Source: Streptomyces sp. WZ.A104
GTDB taxonomy: Bacteria; Actinomycetota; Actinomycetes; Streptomycetales; Streptomycetaceae
NCBI RefSeq assembly: GCF_002382885.1
Contig: NZ_NWVL01000055.1
Coordinates: 1-54,586 of the forward strand
DNA length: 54,586 bases
Direction of reading: 5' to 3'
Below, piece after piece: positions 7,805-15,456 of this stretch. The notes below the pieces were generated by a model that saw only the letters and a program-made list of their open reading frames with translations, did no database searches and was not told the DNA's origin. The position numbers were made by a program, and so were the translations under genes. Positions within the stretch are counted from its first letter, which is position 1. Each line of letters opens with the position of its first letter.

Positions 7805-8335
7805 ATGACCACCAAGCCCACGCCGTTCGACGAGCTCGACCGGAAGATCGTCGCGACCCTGATCGCGAACGCCCGGGCGAGCTTCGCCGAGATCGGCACG
7901 GCCATCGGACTGTCGGCCACCGCCGTCAAACGCCGGGTCGACCGGCTGCGCGCCACAGGTGTGATCACGGGGTTCCGGGCCACCGTCCGCCCGGCCGCAC
8001 TCGGCTGGCGCACCGAGGCGTACATCGAGGTGTACTGCGACGGCGCGGCGCCGCCCAGGCGCCTGGCGGAGGTGGCGCGCAAGTACCCGGAGATCGCGGC
8101 GGCCATGACGGTGACCGGGGCCGCCGACGCCCTGCTCCACATCCGGGCCACCGATGTGGAGCACTTCGAGGAGGTGCTGGAGCGGATCCGCAGCGAGCCC
8201 TTCATCCGCAAGACGATCAGCTACATGGTGCTGTCCCACCTGCTGCCGGACAGTCCGGAGGCCGGAGCCAGCGAGCCCGCACCGGACACCGGGGCGGGCG
8301 CGAGCGGCGGCAGTGACGCAGCGAACCTGCCCTGA
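7805..8335 (+). CDS. Lrp/AsnC family transcriptional regulator
   Basis: 176 aa from ATG 7805 (MTTKPTPFDELDRKIV); an in-frame ATG at 7793 is possible but sits only 0-2 nt from the GAGGGG. N-terminal AsnC-type HTH (FAEIGTAIGLSATAVKRRVDRL) is followed by an RAM/ligand domain (EAYIEVYCDGAAPPRRL...AAAMTVTGAADALLHIRATD). The C-terminal 25 residues are low-complexity Ala/Gly/Ser. It precedes dimethylargininase and ornithine aminotransferase genes on the same strand, so it probably controls them in response to arginine, ornithine or a related amino acid. Confidence 0.9.
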   Translation: MTTKPTPFDELDRKIVATLIANARASFAEIGTAIGLSATAVKRRVDRLRATGVITGFRATVRPAALGWRTEAYIEVYCDGAAPPRRLAEVARKYPEIAAAMTVTGAADALLHIRATDVEHFEEVLERIRSEPFIRKTISYMVLSHLLPDSPEAGASEPAPDTGAGASGGSDAANLP

Positions 8336-8344
8336 GTCGTGTAT

Positions 8345-8373
8345 CTGCGCAGCATTCCTGCGTATGTACGCAG
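8345..8373 (+). promoter_or_regulatory. Tandem palindromes, probable Lrp operators
   Basis: CTGCGCAG at 8345-8352 and CTGCGTATGTACGCAG at 8358-8373 are both perfect palindromes sharing CTGCG half-sites. They sit between the Lrp gene and its presumed target, immediately upstream of a -35 element. Confidence 0.55.
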
Positions 8374-8383
8374 CTCTTCTTTC

Positions 8384-8413
8384 TTGTCGGGCGTATCAGC
8401 CGCTTTCTACGGT
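8384..8413 (+). promoter_or_regulatory. Predicted promoter of the dimethylargininase gene
   Basis: TTGTCG (8384-8389), an 18-nt spacer and TACGGT (8408-8413) fit a vegetative Streptomyces promoter. The leader to the GTG at 8454 would be about 34 nt. Confidence 0.45.
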
Positions 8414-8453
8414 GAAGGCATCCCCATCGTCACCGGAGAAGCGGAGGAGCTCT

Positions 8454-9365
8454 GTGCCCGTAGGAGAAAACTCTGTGCCCGTGGAACGTGGCCCGCTGGG
8501 TGATCGCCCGAGCCTCAGGCGCTATCTGATGTGCGAGCCCCGCTATTTCGAGGTGCGCTACGCCATCAACCCGTGGATGGACACCGGCACACCGGTCGAT
8601 CTCCCTCTCGCCCGTGACCAGTGGCGGACTCTGGTCGAGGCGTACCGGAGCCGTGGCCACACGGTCGAGACGATCGCTCCGGTCGCCGGTCTGCCCGACA
8701 TGGTGTTCGCGGCGAACGCGGCTCTCACCATGGACGGAAAGGTCTTCGGCTCGTCCTTCCACGCGGCCGAGCGGCGGCCGGAGTCGGCGGCGTACGCGAG
8801 ATGGTTCAAGGAGGCCGGGTACGACGTGCACCCCTCCCGGTCGGTCTGCGAGGGCGAGGGCGACCTCGTCCCGGCCGGGCGGTACGTGCTGGCGGGAACG
8901 GGCTTCCGTACGCACAGCGCCGCGCACCGCGAGGTGCAGGAGTTCTTCGGCAGGCCCGTGATCGGCCTCGACCTGGTGGATCCGCGCTTCTACCACCTGG
9001 ACACCGCACTGTTCTTCCTCGGCGGGGAGCCGGGCGCGGACGAAGGAACGGGCGAAAGCGCTGGCCGGAGGACAGGCGAGGGAAGCGACGAGGGAAACGT
9101 CGCCTACTACCCGGCGGCGTTCTCGCCGGGCAGCCGCGAGGCCCTGCGGCGGCTCTACCCGGACGCGGTGATCGCCACCGAGGAGGACGCGTTGGCGTTC
9201 GGCCTCAACTCCGTCTCCGACGGCCGTCACGTCTTCGTCGCGCCGCAGGCCCACGGCCTGATCGATGAGCTCAGCCGCCGAGGCCATGTCCCCGTTCCCG
9301 TCGACCTCTCGGAATTCCGCAAGGCCGGCGGGGGCATCAAGTGCTGCACTCTGGAGATCCGCTGA
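8454..9365 (+). CDS. ddaH: Dimethylargininase / amidinotransferase-fold hydrolase
   Basis: 303 aa from GTG 8454, four nt after GGAGGAG. Pentein fold features: N-terminal MCEPRYFEVRYAINPWM, then GLPDMVFAANAAL, CEGEGD, FYHLDTALFF with the catalytic-region His, and the C-terminal GGGIKCCTLEIR with the nucleophilic Cys. The family hydrolyses N-omega-methylated arginine to citrulline plus methylamines; some members are ornithine- or arginine-acting. A Gly/Glu/Arg-rich insert of about 25 residues (after FFLGG) looks like a disordered loop. It overlaps the ornithine aminotransferase start (TGATG), so both are one operon downstream of the Lrp regulator. Confidence 0.9.
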   Translation: MPVGENSVPVERGPLGDRPSLRRYLMCEPRYFEVRYAINPWMDTGTPVDLPLARDQWRTLVEAYRSRGHTVETIAPVAGLPDMVFAANAALTMDGKVFGSSFHAAERRPESAAYARWFKEAGYDVHPSRSVCEGEGDLVPAGRYVLAGTGFRTHSAAHREVQEFFGRPVIGLDLVDPRFYHLDTALFFLGGEPGADEGTGESAGRRTGEGSDEGNVAYYPAAFSPGSREALRRLYPDAVIATEEDALAFGLNSVSDGRHVFVAPQAHGLIDELSRRGHVPVPVDLSEFRKAGGGIKCCTLEIR

Positions 9366-10624
9366 TGACCGACACCGGTACCGACACCGCCGCCACTACC
9401 TCCGCCACTGTCTCCGCGTCCGAGACGCGCTCCTCGGAGCAGCTGATCCGGGCCGAGGCTCCGGTGCTCGCGCACAACTACCACCCGCTGCCCGTGGTCG
9501 TCGCCCGCGCGGAAGGCACCTGGGTCGAGGACGTCGAGGGCCGCCGCTACCTCGACATGCTGGCGGGCTACTCCGCTCTCAACTTCGGCCACCGCCATCC
9601 CGCACTCATCGAGGCCGCGCACCGCCAGCTCGACGAACTCACCCTCACCTCACGCGCCTTCCACCACGACCGGCTGGCGGGTTTCGCCGAGCGCCTGGCG
9701 GCGTTGACCGGCCTTGAGATGGTGCTGCCGATGAACACCGGCGCCGAGGCCGTGGAGAGCGCGGTCAAAGTCGCCCGCAAGTGGGCGTACGAGGTCAAGG
9801 GCGTCTCACCGGACCGGGCGACGATCGTCGTCGCCGACGGCAACTTCCACGGCCGCACCACGACGATCGTGAGCTTCTCGACGGACGAAACGGCCCGCGC
9901 CGGCTTCGGGCCCTTCACCCCGGGCTTCCGTGTCGTCCCGTACAACGACCTCGCCGCGCTGGAATCCGCCGTGGACGAGACGACGGCGGCCGTGCTGATC
10001 GAGCCCGTCCAGGGTGAGGCCGGGGTCGTCATCCCCGACGACGGCTATCTCACCGGGGTCCGTGAACTGACCCGGCGCGCGGGGTGCCTCTTCATCGCCG
10101 ACGAGATCCAGTCGGGTCTGGGGCGCACGGGCCGCACGCTGGCCGTCGACCACGAAGGGGTGGTGCCGGACATGCTGCTCCTGGGCAAGGCCCTGGGCGG
10201 CGGTATCGTCCCGGTCTCCGCCGTGGTCGCCCGCCGCGATGTGCTCTCCGTGCTCGGGCCCGGTGAGCACGGCTCGACGTTCGGTGGCAACCCGTTGTCG
10301 GCGGCGATCGGTTCGGCGGTCCTCGACCTGCTGGCCACCGGCGAGTTCCAGCGGCGCGCCGCCGAGCTGGGCGAGGTACTGGACCGCGGCCTGGCCGCCC
10401 TCGTCGGCTCGGGTGTCACGGGCTACCGGGCCCGCGGGCTGTGGGCAGGCGTGGACATCGACCCCGCGATCGGCACGGGCCGGGAGATCAGCGAGCGGCT
10501 CCTCGCCGAAGGCGTGCTGGTCAAGGACACCCATGGCTCGACCATACGGCTGGCGCCGCCGCTGACCATCACCGAGGAGGAACTCGGGTCCGCGCTCGCG
10601 GCCCTGACGAAGGTGCTGTCGTAG
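9365..10624 (+). CDS. rocD: Ornithine aminotransferase
   Basis: 419 aa, ATG at 9365 overlapping the upstream stop. Class III PLP aminotransferase: MLAGYSALNFGHRHP near the N-terminus, the substrate-side MNTGAEAVESAVKVARKW, the PLP-binding ADEIQSGLGRTG with the Asp contacting pyridine N, and LLGKALGGG with the Schiff-base Lys, then STFGGNPL. This is the pattern of ornithine delta-aminotransferase (ornithine + 2-oxoglutarate to glutamate semialdehyde). With dimethylargininase it indicates catabolism of methylarginines/arginine toward glutamate. Confidence 0.93.
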   Translation: MTDTGTDTAATTSATVSASETRSSEQLIRAEAPVLAHNYHPLPVVVARAEGTWVEDVEGRRYLDMLAGYSALNFGHRHPALIEAAHRQLDELTLTSRAFHHDRLAGFAERLAALTGLEMVLPMNTGAEAVESAVKVARKWAYEVKGVSPDRATIVVADGNFHGRTTTIVSFSTDETARAGFGPFTPGFRVVPYNDLAALESAVDETTAAVLIEPVQGEAGVVIPDDGYLTGVRELTRRAGCLFIADEIQSGLGRTGRTLAVDHEGVVPDMLLLGKALGGGIVPVSAVVARRDVLSVLGPGEHGSTFGGNPLSAAIGSAVLDLLATGEFQRRAAELGEVLDRGLAALVGSGVTGYRARGLWAGVDIDPAIGTGREISERLLAEGVLVKDTHGSTIRLAPPLTITEEELGSALAALTKVLS

Positions 10625-10684
10625 CCGCGAGCCGCGGTGGTCGGCAGTGGGTGCTGTTGTCCCAGCCACGCGGCCCGGCGGTCG

Positions 10685-10778
10685 GCGGTGGTGCGGTCCC
10701 TCGTAGGCCGGGGCCGCACCACCGCCGTACGGTCCGACCCCCGTGCCGAAACGGGCCGCACCACTGCCCTACGGGCCG
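10685..10778. terminator. Hairpin and 26-bp direct repeat between convergent genes
   Basis: Arms GCGGTGGTGCGG (10685-10696) and CCGCACCACCGC (10714-10725) form a 12-bp stem that can terminate from either side. A 26-bp element at 10711-10736 recurs at 10753-10778 with three mismatches. Confidence 0.55.
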
Positions 10779-10779
10779 G

Positions 10780-12126
10780 TCAGTTCGTGCCGACCGGCTT
10801 CTCCGGCTCCAGCGAGTTGCCCGCGGGGATGCGACCGCAACTGGTGGGGGCGGCCTTGCCCGCGAACCGGTCGTCGAGCCAGGCCATCGCGCGCGGTGTC
10901 CAGTACGGCATGGCGCCGAAGTGGCTGAGCAGGTTGTACTGCTCGTACTTGATGGATGTGTTGCCGGTGGCGCAGTACTGGTTGGCCAGCGCCCGCACGT
11001 CACCGGCCACCATCACACCGTCGCCGCTGCCGATGCCCGCGGGCTTGTTGAACGTTCCCTCCAGCCAACCCGCGTTCCCCTGCCCGATGAAGCCGGGGAC
11101 GGTCGGGGTGGCGGCCTCGCCGAGGTTGACCTTGTTGACCGCGTCGACGAAGGCGGGAATGGAGTTCGGGTCCTTGTACTCCGGCTTCGCCAGGTCCTTC
11201 CAGGTCATCCCCGGGTAGCGCCCCAGCGCATCGATGATCGAGCCGTGTTCGAGCTCGTCGAAGACCGCGATGCCCTTCGGGCTCAGATAGCGCTTGATGT
11301 CGATGTCGTAGGCGCGGGATACGCCGATGACCGCCATCGGCAGCACGCCGTTCCACACGAGGGTGCCGTCGACGTACTTCAGATTGTGCGCCGGCGCGAC
11401 GAGCACGCCCGCTTCGGCGAAGCCGACCAGCTGCTTGTTGACCTCGGGCGCGTACGCGGGGGCCAGGGCCGCCGCCCAGTTGGTGGCGATGGCCCCACCG
11501 GAGTAGCCGAGCAGTCCGAACCTGGTCCCGGTGTGCAGACCCGTCCCCGCGGCCCGGGTGCTCGCCCGGATCGAGTCGAGCGTGTTCGTCCCGTACGCGG
11601 GACCGGCCGCGAACTCGGCGGTCTGGCCCTCGGTGTCGGGGATGACGAGGTCGTAGCCCTTGAGCAACAGCGGTGCCATGACCAGGGATTCGACGTTGGC
11701 GATGATGCCGCCGAGGGTGACTTCGCCCGCGATGGCCCGGGAGGGGCCGTCCTCGGGGTCGAGGGAATCGTAGAACGACTGGTACGAAACGGCCTTGCTG
11801 CCGTCGCCGCGGTGACTGCGGACCACCGTGGTCACGTTGGCCGAGGGCCGGCCCTGGGCGTCGGTCGAGCGGTAGAGCAGCTGGATGGCCTTGACCGGCG
11901 TCGGGATGCCGAGGACGTGGTAGTCCAGCGTGCGCTTCTTCAACACGTCGCCCGGCTCGTACGAGGACAGCGGCTCACTGCCGTCGTAACGGTAGAAGGG
12001 GTCGGACGCCCTGCTGTCGGTCTGTTGCGCGGCTGCGGCAGGCGCGGCCGCGGCCGTCGGCGCCGCGCCGACGGTGAGGGCGGTGACGACGGCGACGGCC
12101 AGCAGGCCGGCGGTACTCCGGTTCAT
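10780..12126 (-). CDS. Secreted lipase (LIP family alpha/beta hydrolase)
   Basis: 448 aa, ATG at 12126 after GGGGGAG. Sec signal peptide: basic MNR, hydrophobic core, cleavage around residues 28-34 after an Ala-rich region. Nucleophile elbow GYSGG near 195-199 follows FGLLGYSGG; GYDLVIPDTEG and AEFAAGPAYG are characteristic of Candida-type secretory lipases and their actinobacterial relatives. Catalytic Asp and His lie in the C-terminal half (the terminal YNLLSHFGAMPYW is a candidate for the His). Extracellular ester/triacylglycerol hydrolysis is expected. A pair of TTAC/GTAA palindromes 66-97 bp upstream suggests a TetR-type repressor, not encoded next to it. Confidence 0.88.
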   Translation of the reverse strand: MNRSTAGLLAVAVVTALTVGAAPTAAAAPAAAAQQTDSRASDPFYRYDGSEPLSSYEPGDVLKKRTLDYHVLGIPTPVKAIQLLYRSTDAQGRPSANVTTVVRSHRGDGSKAVSYQSFYDSLDPEDGPSRAIAGEVTLGGIIANVESLVMAPLLLKGYDLVIPDTEGQTAEFAAGPAYGTNTLDSIRASTRAAGTGLHTGTRFGLLGYSGGAIATNWAAALAPAYAPEVNKQLVGFAEAGVLVAPAHNLKYVDGTLVWNGVLPMAVIGVSRAYDIDIKRYLSPKGIAVFDELEHGSIIDALGRYPGMTWKDLAKPEYKDPNSIPAFVDAVNKVNLGEAATPTVPGFIGQGNAGWLEGTFNKPAGIGSGDGVMVAGDVRALANQYCATGNTSIKYEQYNLLSHFGAMPYWTPRAMAWLDDRFAGKAAPTSCGRIPAGNSLEPEKPVGTN

Positions 12127-12192
12127 GACTCCCCCGGTATCTGAATCTGAGTGAGTGAGGCGGCAAGCCTGGTCGGTGAGGCAACACAGCCT

Positions 12193-12223
12193 TTACCAAG
12201 CGGTAACTTACTGGAGGTAACTT
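12193..12223 (-). promoter_or_regulatory. Paired TTAC/GTAA palindromes, candidate TetR-type operator
   Basis: TTACCAAGCGGTAA (12193-12206) is followed within 2 bp by TTACTGGAGGTAA (12209-12221). Both are inverted repeats with TTAC/GTAA arms, and they lie upstream of the lipase start. Confidence 0.4.
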
Positions 12224-12363
12224 CCCGGCGTACAGATGCGTGCGCGCTCTTCTCGTTCGCATCGACGGACACGGGCCGCGCGGCCGCCCGCCGACGCTTC
12301 TCTCCCAGCCCCCGCCCGGCGCTGCCGACACTCCCGACCCGACGGCTGTCGGACGACAGGCGC

Positions 12364-12398
12364 GGGCGACGGGCGACGGGCGACGGGCGACGGGCGAC
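12364..12398. repeat. Five exact copies of a 7-bp unit gggcgac
   Basis: Copies start at 12364, 12371, 12378, 12385 and 12392, in non-coding DNA. Confidence 0.9.
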
Positions 12399-13027
12399 TA
12401 TTGACAGGCGAAGCCGAGCTTCCGGCGACCGTCTCAACCGCGCCCCTCGTCGAGGCGGGCCGCCCCGGGATCAACGCCGCCGCCCTGAAATGGGCTCCGC
12501 CCCGGTTGCGGGTCGAGCCGGGCCAGCCAGGCTCTCGCACAGTCGGCCGACAACCGTTGCGCCCGGCCGGACCACACATGGCGCGCCACCCGCAAGACGC
12601 CGAGGACAGCGAAGACGCCGGAGAGGCCTGAGGCCGAAGAGGCCAAGCGTGCGCCACAACGACCGAACCCGGCGACGCACCCGGGCCCGGCGCCGCGGGC
12701 CCGGGCTCCGTCCGATCGCGCCGGTCGGCGAACCGGAAGGCGCCGGGCCCCGCCTCCCCCACCTCGTCACGCGCAGGCCGGGGCGAGTCCGCCCGAGACG
12801 GCCACGGCGCTCCGTACCACCGGCCGAGCTCACCCCCGTGAAGCTCAACCCCGGCCCGGCCTGCACCACCACCGCCCCCTCGACACTTCAGTGGCGGCGA
12901 GGCGTTGATAACGTACACCAGAGTATCTGTCAGGCGTCAACCAAAGTGTCGCCGGGGCCGACCTTGGGGGCTTCGAGGAACACTGTGGTGGGCAAGGACT
13001 CGGCATCATGCCAAGGAGGTCGTTTAC

Positions 13028-13483
13028 GTGGAGGATGACCAGTCGCCCACCTTCGCCCAGCTCCTGGACCACCTCTTCCGTGAGGTGCACCCTCCCTCCC
13101 GGGGGCCGTACACCTACGCGGAGGTCGCTGAGGGAATCCGCGAGGCCGCGACCGGAGAGGGCCGCGGGGTGACGGCGAGCGCCATCCAGCAACTACGCAC
13201 GGGCGCCAAGCGGAACCCGACGCGGCACACCATCAAAGCCCTGGCCGACTTCTTCGGCGTACCGGCGGGCTACTTCGTCGACAGCGCGGCCGCCGAACGC
13301 ACCAAGGCGGAGATCGGCCTCCTCGCCGCCATGCGCGACCAGGACGTCCGCAAGGTGGCCCTGCGCGCCAACGGCCTGAGCGTCGACAGCCTGAAGATGC
13401 TGTCCACCGTGATCGAACAGGCCCGGAAACTCGAAGGGCTCACCACCGACGACAGCTCGCAGGACCTGAACCTGGACGACTGA
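13028..13483 (+). CDS. XRE-family helix-turn-helix regulator
   Basis: 151 aa from GTG 13028, with a consensus AAGGAGG at good spacing. Residues 20-85 hold the HTH: YTYAEVAEGIREAATGEGRGVTASAIQQLRTG with the recognition helix in the ASAIQQLRTG part, then NPTRHTIKALADFFGVPAGYF, a typical Cro/C1 ending. The C-terminal half is helical (VRKVALRANGLSVDSLKMLSTVIEQARKL) and probably dimerises. Followed by the ImmA/IrrE peptidase gene after 252 bp that includes two hairpins, so it can be transcribed alone. ImmA-type peptidases usually act on or with such regulators. Confidence 0.88.
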   Translation: MEDDQSPTFAQLLDHLFREVHPPSRGPYTYAEVAEGIREAATGEGRGVTASAIQQLRTGAKRNPTRHTIKALADFFGVPAGYFVDSAAAERTKAEIGLLAAMRDQDVRKVALRANGLSVDSLKMLSTVIEQARKLEGLTTDDSSQDLNLDD

Positions 13484-13491
13484 ACCGCGCA

Positions 13492-13559
13492 CCGGGGCGG
13501 CGGTCGCACGATCACCGCCCCGGAACGACACCCCCCTGCGGCGCTCATCGCCAGGGGGG
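13492..13559 (+). terminator. Two consecutive stem-loops after the XRE gene
   Basis: CCGGGGC at 13492-13498 pairs with GCCCCGG at 13517-13523. CCCCCCTG at 13531-13538 pairs with CAGGGGGG at 13552-13559. They start 9 bp past the stop codon. Confidence 0.7.
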
Positions 13560-13735
13560 TATCAGGCGTTTCCCGGGACAAGCCCGGCATCCTGGTCCGC
13601 ACGGCACCTCGCGGGCTGCACCCCGCACTCGAAGCAGAGTCGCGAACATGTCAGCATTGGGGCGCTCGCACCGGGCTTCCAGGGGGAGATCCACCCCGGC
13701 CGACCACCCCCGACTGGCGTCAGCAGAGTGAGGAC

Positions 13736-14263
13736 ATGGACTTTGAGCAGCTTCGCGCCGCGTGCGAGGCACGCGTCGAGGCGCTTCGGCTCCCGCACCG
13801 CTTCAGCACCCGCGACCTCCGCGACGCCGTGGCCGAACAGCGTGGCCGCCCCATAATCCTGCGCCCCCTGAGCACCCTGGGCGCCCTGGACGCCCCGTGC
13901 GGCATCCGTCTGGAGACCCCGGACGCCGACCTGTTGTTCTACGAGGAGGCCACCTCCCCCCTCCACCAGAACCACATCCTCGCCCACGAGATCAGCCACA
14001 TCGTCTGCGACCACCCCGGCAGCCTGGAACTGGACCAGGACACCCTGAGCGCGATCGGGTTCGACCCCACCCTCGTTCAGCGCATGTCCGGCCGGACCAG
14101 CTACTCCAGCGAGGACGAACGCGAGGCCGAGGTGATGGCCAGCGTGATCCGACACCTCATGTACCGGGGACGCGAAGGCCCGTCGAGCCGGCCCGCCAGC
14201 GGCGCCGAGAGCTGGGACGCACTGTTCGCCAAGCCGCACAGGAAGAAGCGCCACCCGAAATGA
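13736..14263 (+). CDS. ImmA/IrrE-type metallopeptidase
   Basis: 175 aa, ATG at 13736 after GTGAGGAC. The zinc motif HEISH lies in NHILAHEISHIVCDHPG (about residues 80-95), with a downstream Glu in EREAEVMASVIRH (E-x-x-A-E), the usual layout of the family (DUF955). Such proteins cleave or regulate partner XRE repressors in mobile elements and stress circuits. It overlaps the next gene by ATGA, so it is co-translated with the membrane protein. The C-terminus is basic. Confidence 0.9.
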   Translation: MDFEQLRAACEARVEALRLPHRFSTRDLRDAVAEQRGRPIILRPLSTLGALDAPCGIRLETPDADLLFYEEATSPLHQNHILAHEISHIVCDHPGSLELDQDTLSAIGFDPTLVQRMSGRTSYSSEDEREAEVMASVIRHLMYRGREGPSSRPASGAESWDALFAKPHRKKRHPK

Positions 14264-15456
14264 TTAACATCCTGTTCACGGGCACGGCCGTCGTGCTGCT
14301 GTGCTTCGCCGCCTACTGGGTGCGAGGACGCGGTGGACACCGCCCCACGGGCACCTGGGCGATGGCGGCGCTTCTGACCTCGTTCGCCCTCGCCTTCGCC
14401 TCCTACGCCCCCGCCGTGGAACGCGCGGTGGAATCCGTGGTCCCTCACGTCGCCCGACTCCTCAGTAACACCTTCACCCTGACGGCGGCCACCTCGGTCC
14501 TCGCCTTCCTCTTCCAGCTCAATCTGGACCGTGAAAGCGCCCACCGCCAGATCCGACTGCGCGTCATCGCCCTCGCGATCTCCGTCGCCGGCATGACCGC
14601 CTTCTTCGTCGCCGAACAGCTCACCGGGCGAAACCCGGCGTTGTACGCGTGCTACGTGCTCATCTACATCTCCTATCTGGGGTACACGGCCAAGGACTTC
14701 CTGCTGCAGACCTGGGCCCAGTCCAAACGCTCGACCCGACGCAGTCAGCGCTGGGGCCTGCGCACGACCTCGGTGGGCTGTGGTTTCGCCCTCGTCTACG
14801 CCGCGTACAAGCTCTTCGCCCTGATCTCCATCGGCCTCGGCCTGGGGCTCGTTCCCGACGGCGCCCGGTGCTCGACGCCGCTGACCCCCTTCCGCTGCGC
14901 CTTCAGCGTGACCGCACCCGCCGTCGCCGTGCTCCTCATGACCGTCGGACTCGCCCTCCCCGCCCTGCTGTGGCCGCTCAGCCAACTTCGACGGCGTCGC
15001 TGGGAGCGGAACTCGTTCACCGCGCTGGAAGCGCTGTGGCAGGAGGTCACCGCAGCGGTCCCCGAGGTCGTGCTCGACCCGGGGAACACCGGGGCCGACG
15101 CCCCCGACCTCGACTTCCACCTGCACCGCCGCGTCATCGAGATCAACGACTGCGTGCTGGCCCTGCGCCGGTACCGTCAAGCATCGGTACGGGACGCCGC
15201 GGCCGCCGAGGTCGCCCGCCGGGGCGCGGCCGACACCCCCGAGGGCGAGGCCGAGGTGGAGGCGGCGGTCATCGCCGCGGCAGTCGACGCGAAGCGCGCC
15301 GGACTCGCCCCCGACGGCGACGAGGCCCCGCCCGCTGCCGGCACCCGCTCGCGCAAGGGCGACCTCCCGGCGGAGACCGCGTGGCTGCTGCTCGTGGCGG
15401 ACGCCTACGCGCGGCGCCCGGTACCCGCGAACGCGGGCGCGGGAGCGGCCTCGTGA
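14260..15456 (+). CDS. MAB_1171c-type membrane protein
   Basis: 398 aa, ATG at 14260 overlapping the ImmA stop. Seven to eight hydrophobic helices in residues 1-245 are separated by short loops (VLLCFAAYWVRG, ALLTSFALAFASYA, LYACYVLIYISYLGYTAKDF, VAVLLMTVGLALPALLWPLSQL). A cytoplasmic tail follows (WQEVTAAVPEVVLD...LHRRVIEINDCVLALRRYR, then an Ala/Glu-rich helix). In actinobacteria this family sits between an ImmA/XRE pair and a P450. Its substrate or role is not known to me; 'putative transporter' is a naming convention only. Confidence 0.8.
   Translation: MINILFTGTAVVLLCFAAYWVRGRGGHRPTGTWAMAALLTSFALAFASYAPAVERAVESVVPHVARLLSNTFTLTAATSVLAFLFQLNLDRESAHRQIRLRVIALAISVAGMTAFFVAEQLTGRNPALYACYVLIYISYLGYTAKDFLLQTWAQSKRSTRRSQRWGLRTTSVGCGFALVYAAYKLFALISIGLGLGLVPDGARCSTPLTPFRCAFSVTAPAVAVLLMTVGLALPALLWPLSQLRRRRWERNSFTALEALWQEVTAAVPEVVLDPGNTGADAPDLDFHLHRRVIEINDCVLALRRYRQASVRDAAAAEVARRGAADTPEGEAEVEAAVIAAAVDAKRAGLAPDGDEAPPAAGTRSRKGDLPAETAWLLLVADAYARRPVPANAGAGAAS

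Larger units (their letters stand above)
12127..13027. other. 900-bp gap without a convincing gene
   Basis: The left end is the lipase promoter region. The middle is very GC-rich; open frames on both strands there are Arg/Pro/Gly-rich with no family features. It holds a 7-bp tandem repeat (12364-12398). The right 150 bp form the XRE gene leader, with short inverted repeats: CGACACTT at 12881-12888 against AAGTGTCG at 12944-12951, and GTTGA at 12904 against TCAAC at 12937. Confidence 0.6.

Noticed and set aside
7607..8239. Two minus-strand frames of about 200 codons opposite the Lrp gene
   Set aside because: Antisense shadows; the plus strand has a clear AsnC-type HTH and ligand domain.
10441..12144. 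A 567-codon plus-strand frame
   Set aside because: Antisense to the lipase gene, whose signal peptide and GYSGG motif are unambiguous.
12208..12918. A 236-codon minus-strand frame in the gene-poor gap
   Set aside because: Arg/Pro/Gly-rich without conserved pattern, and the 7-bp repeat runs through it.
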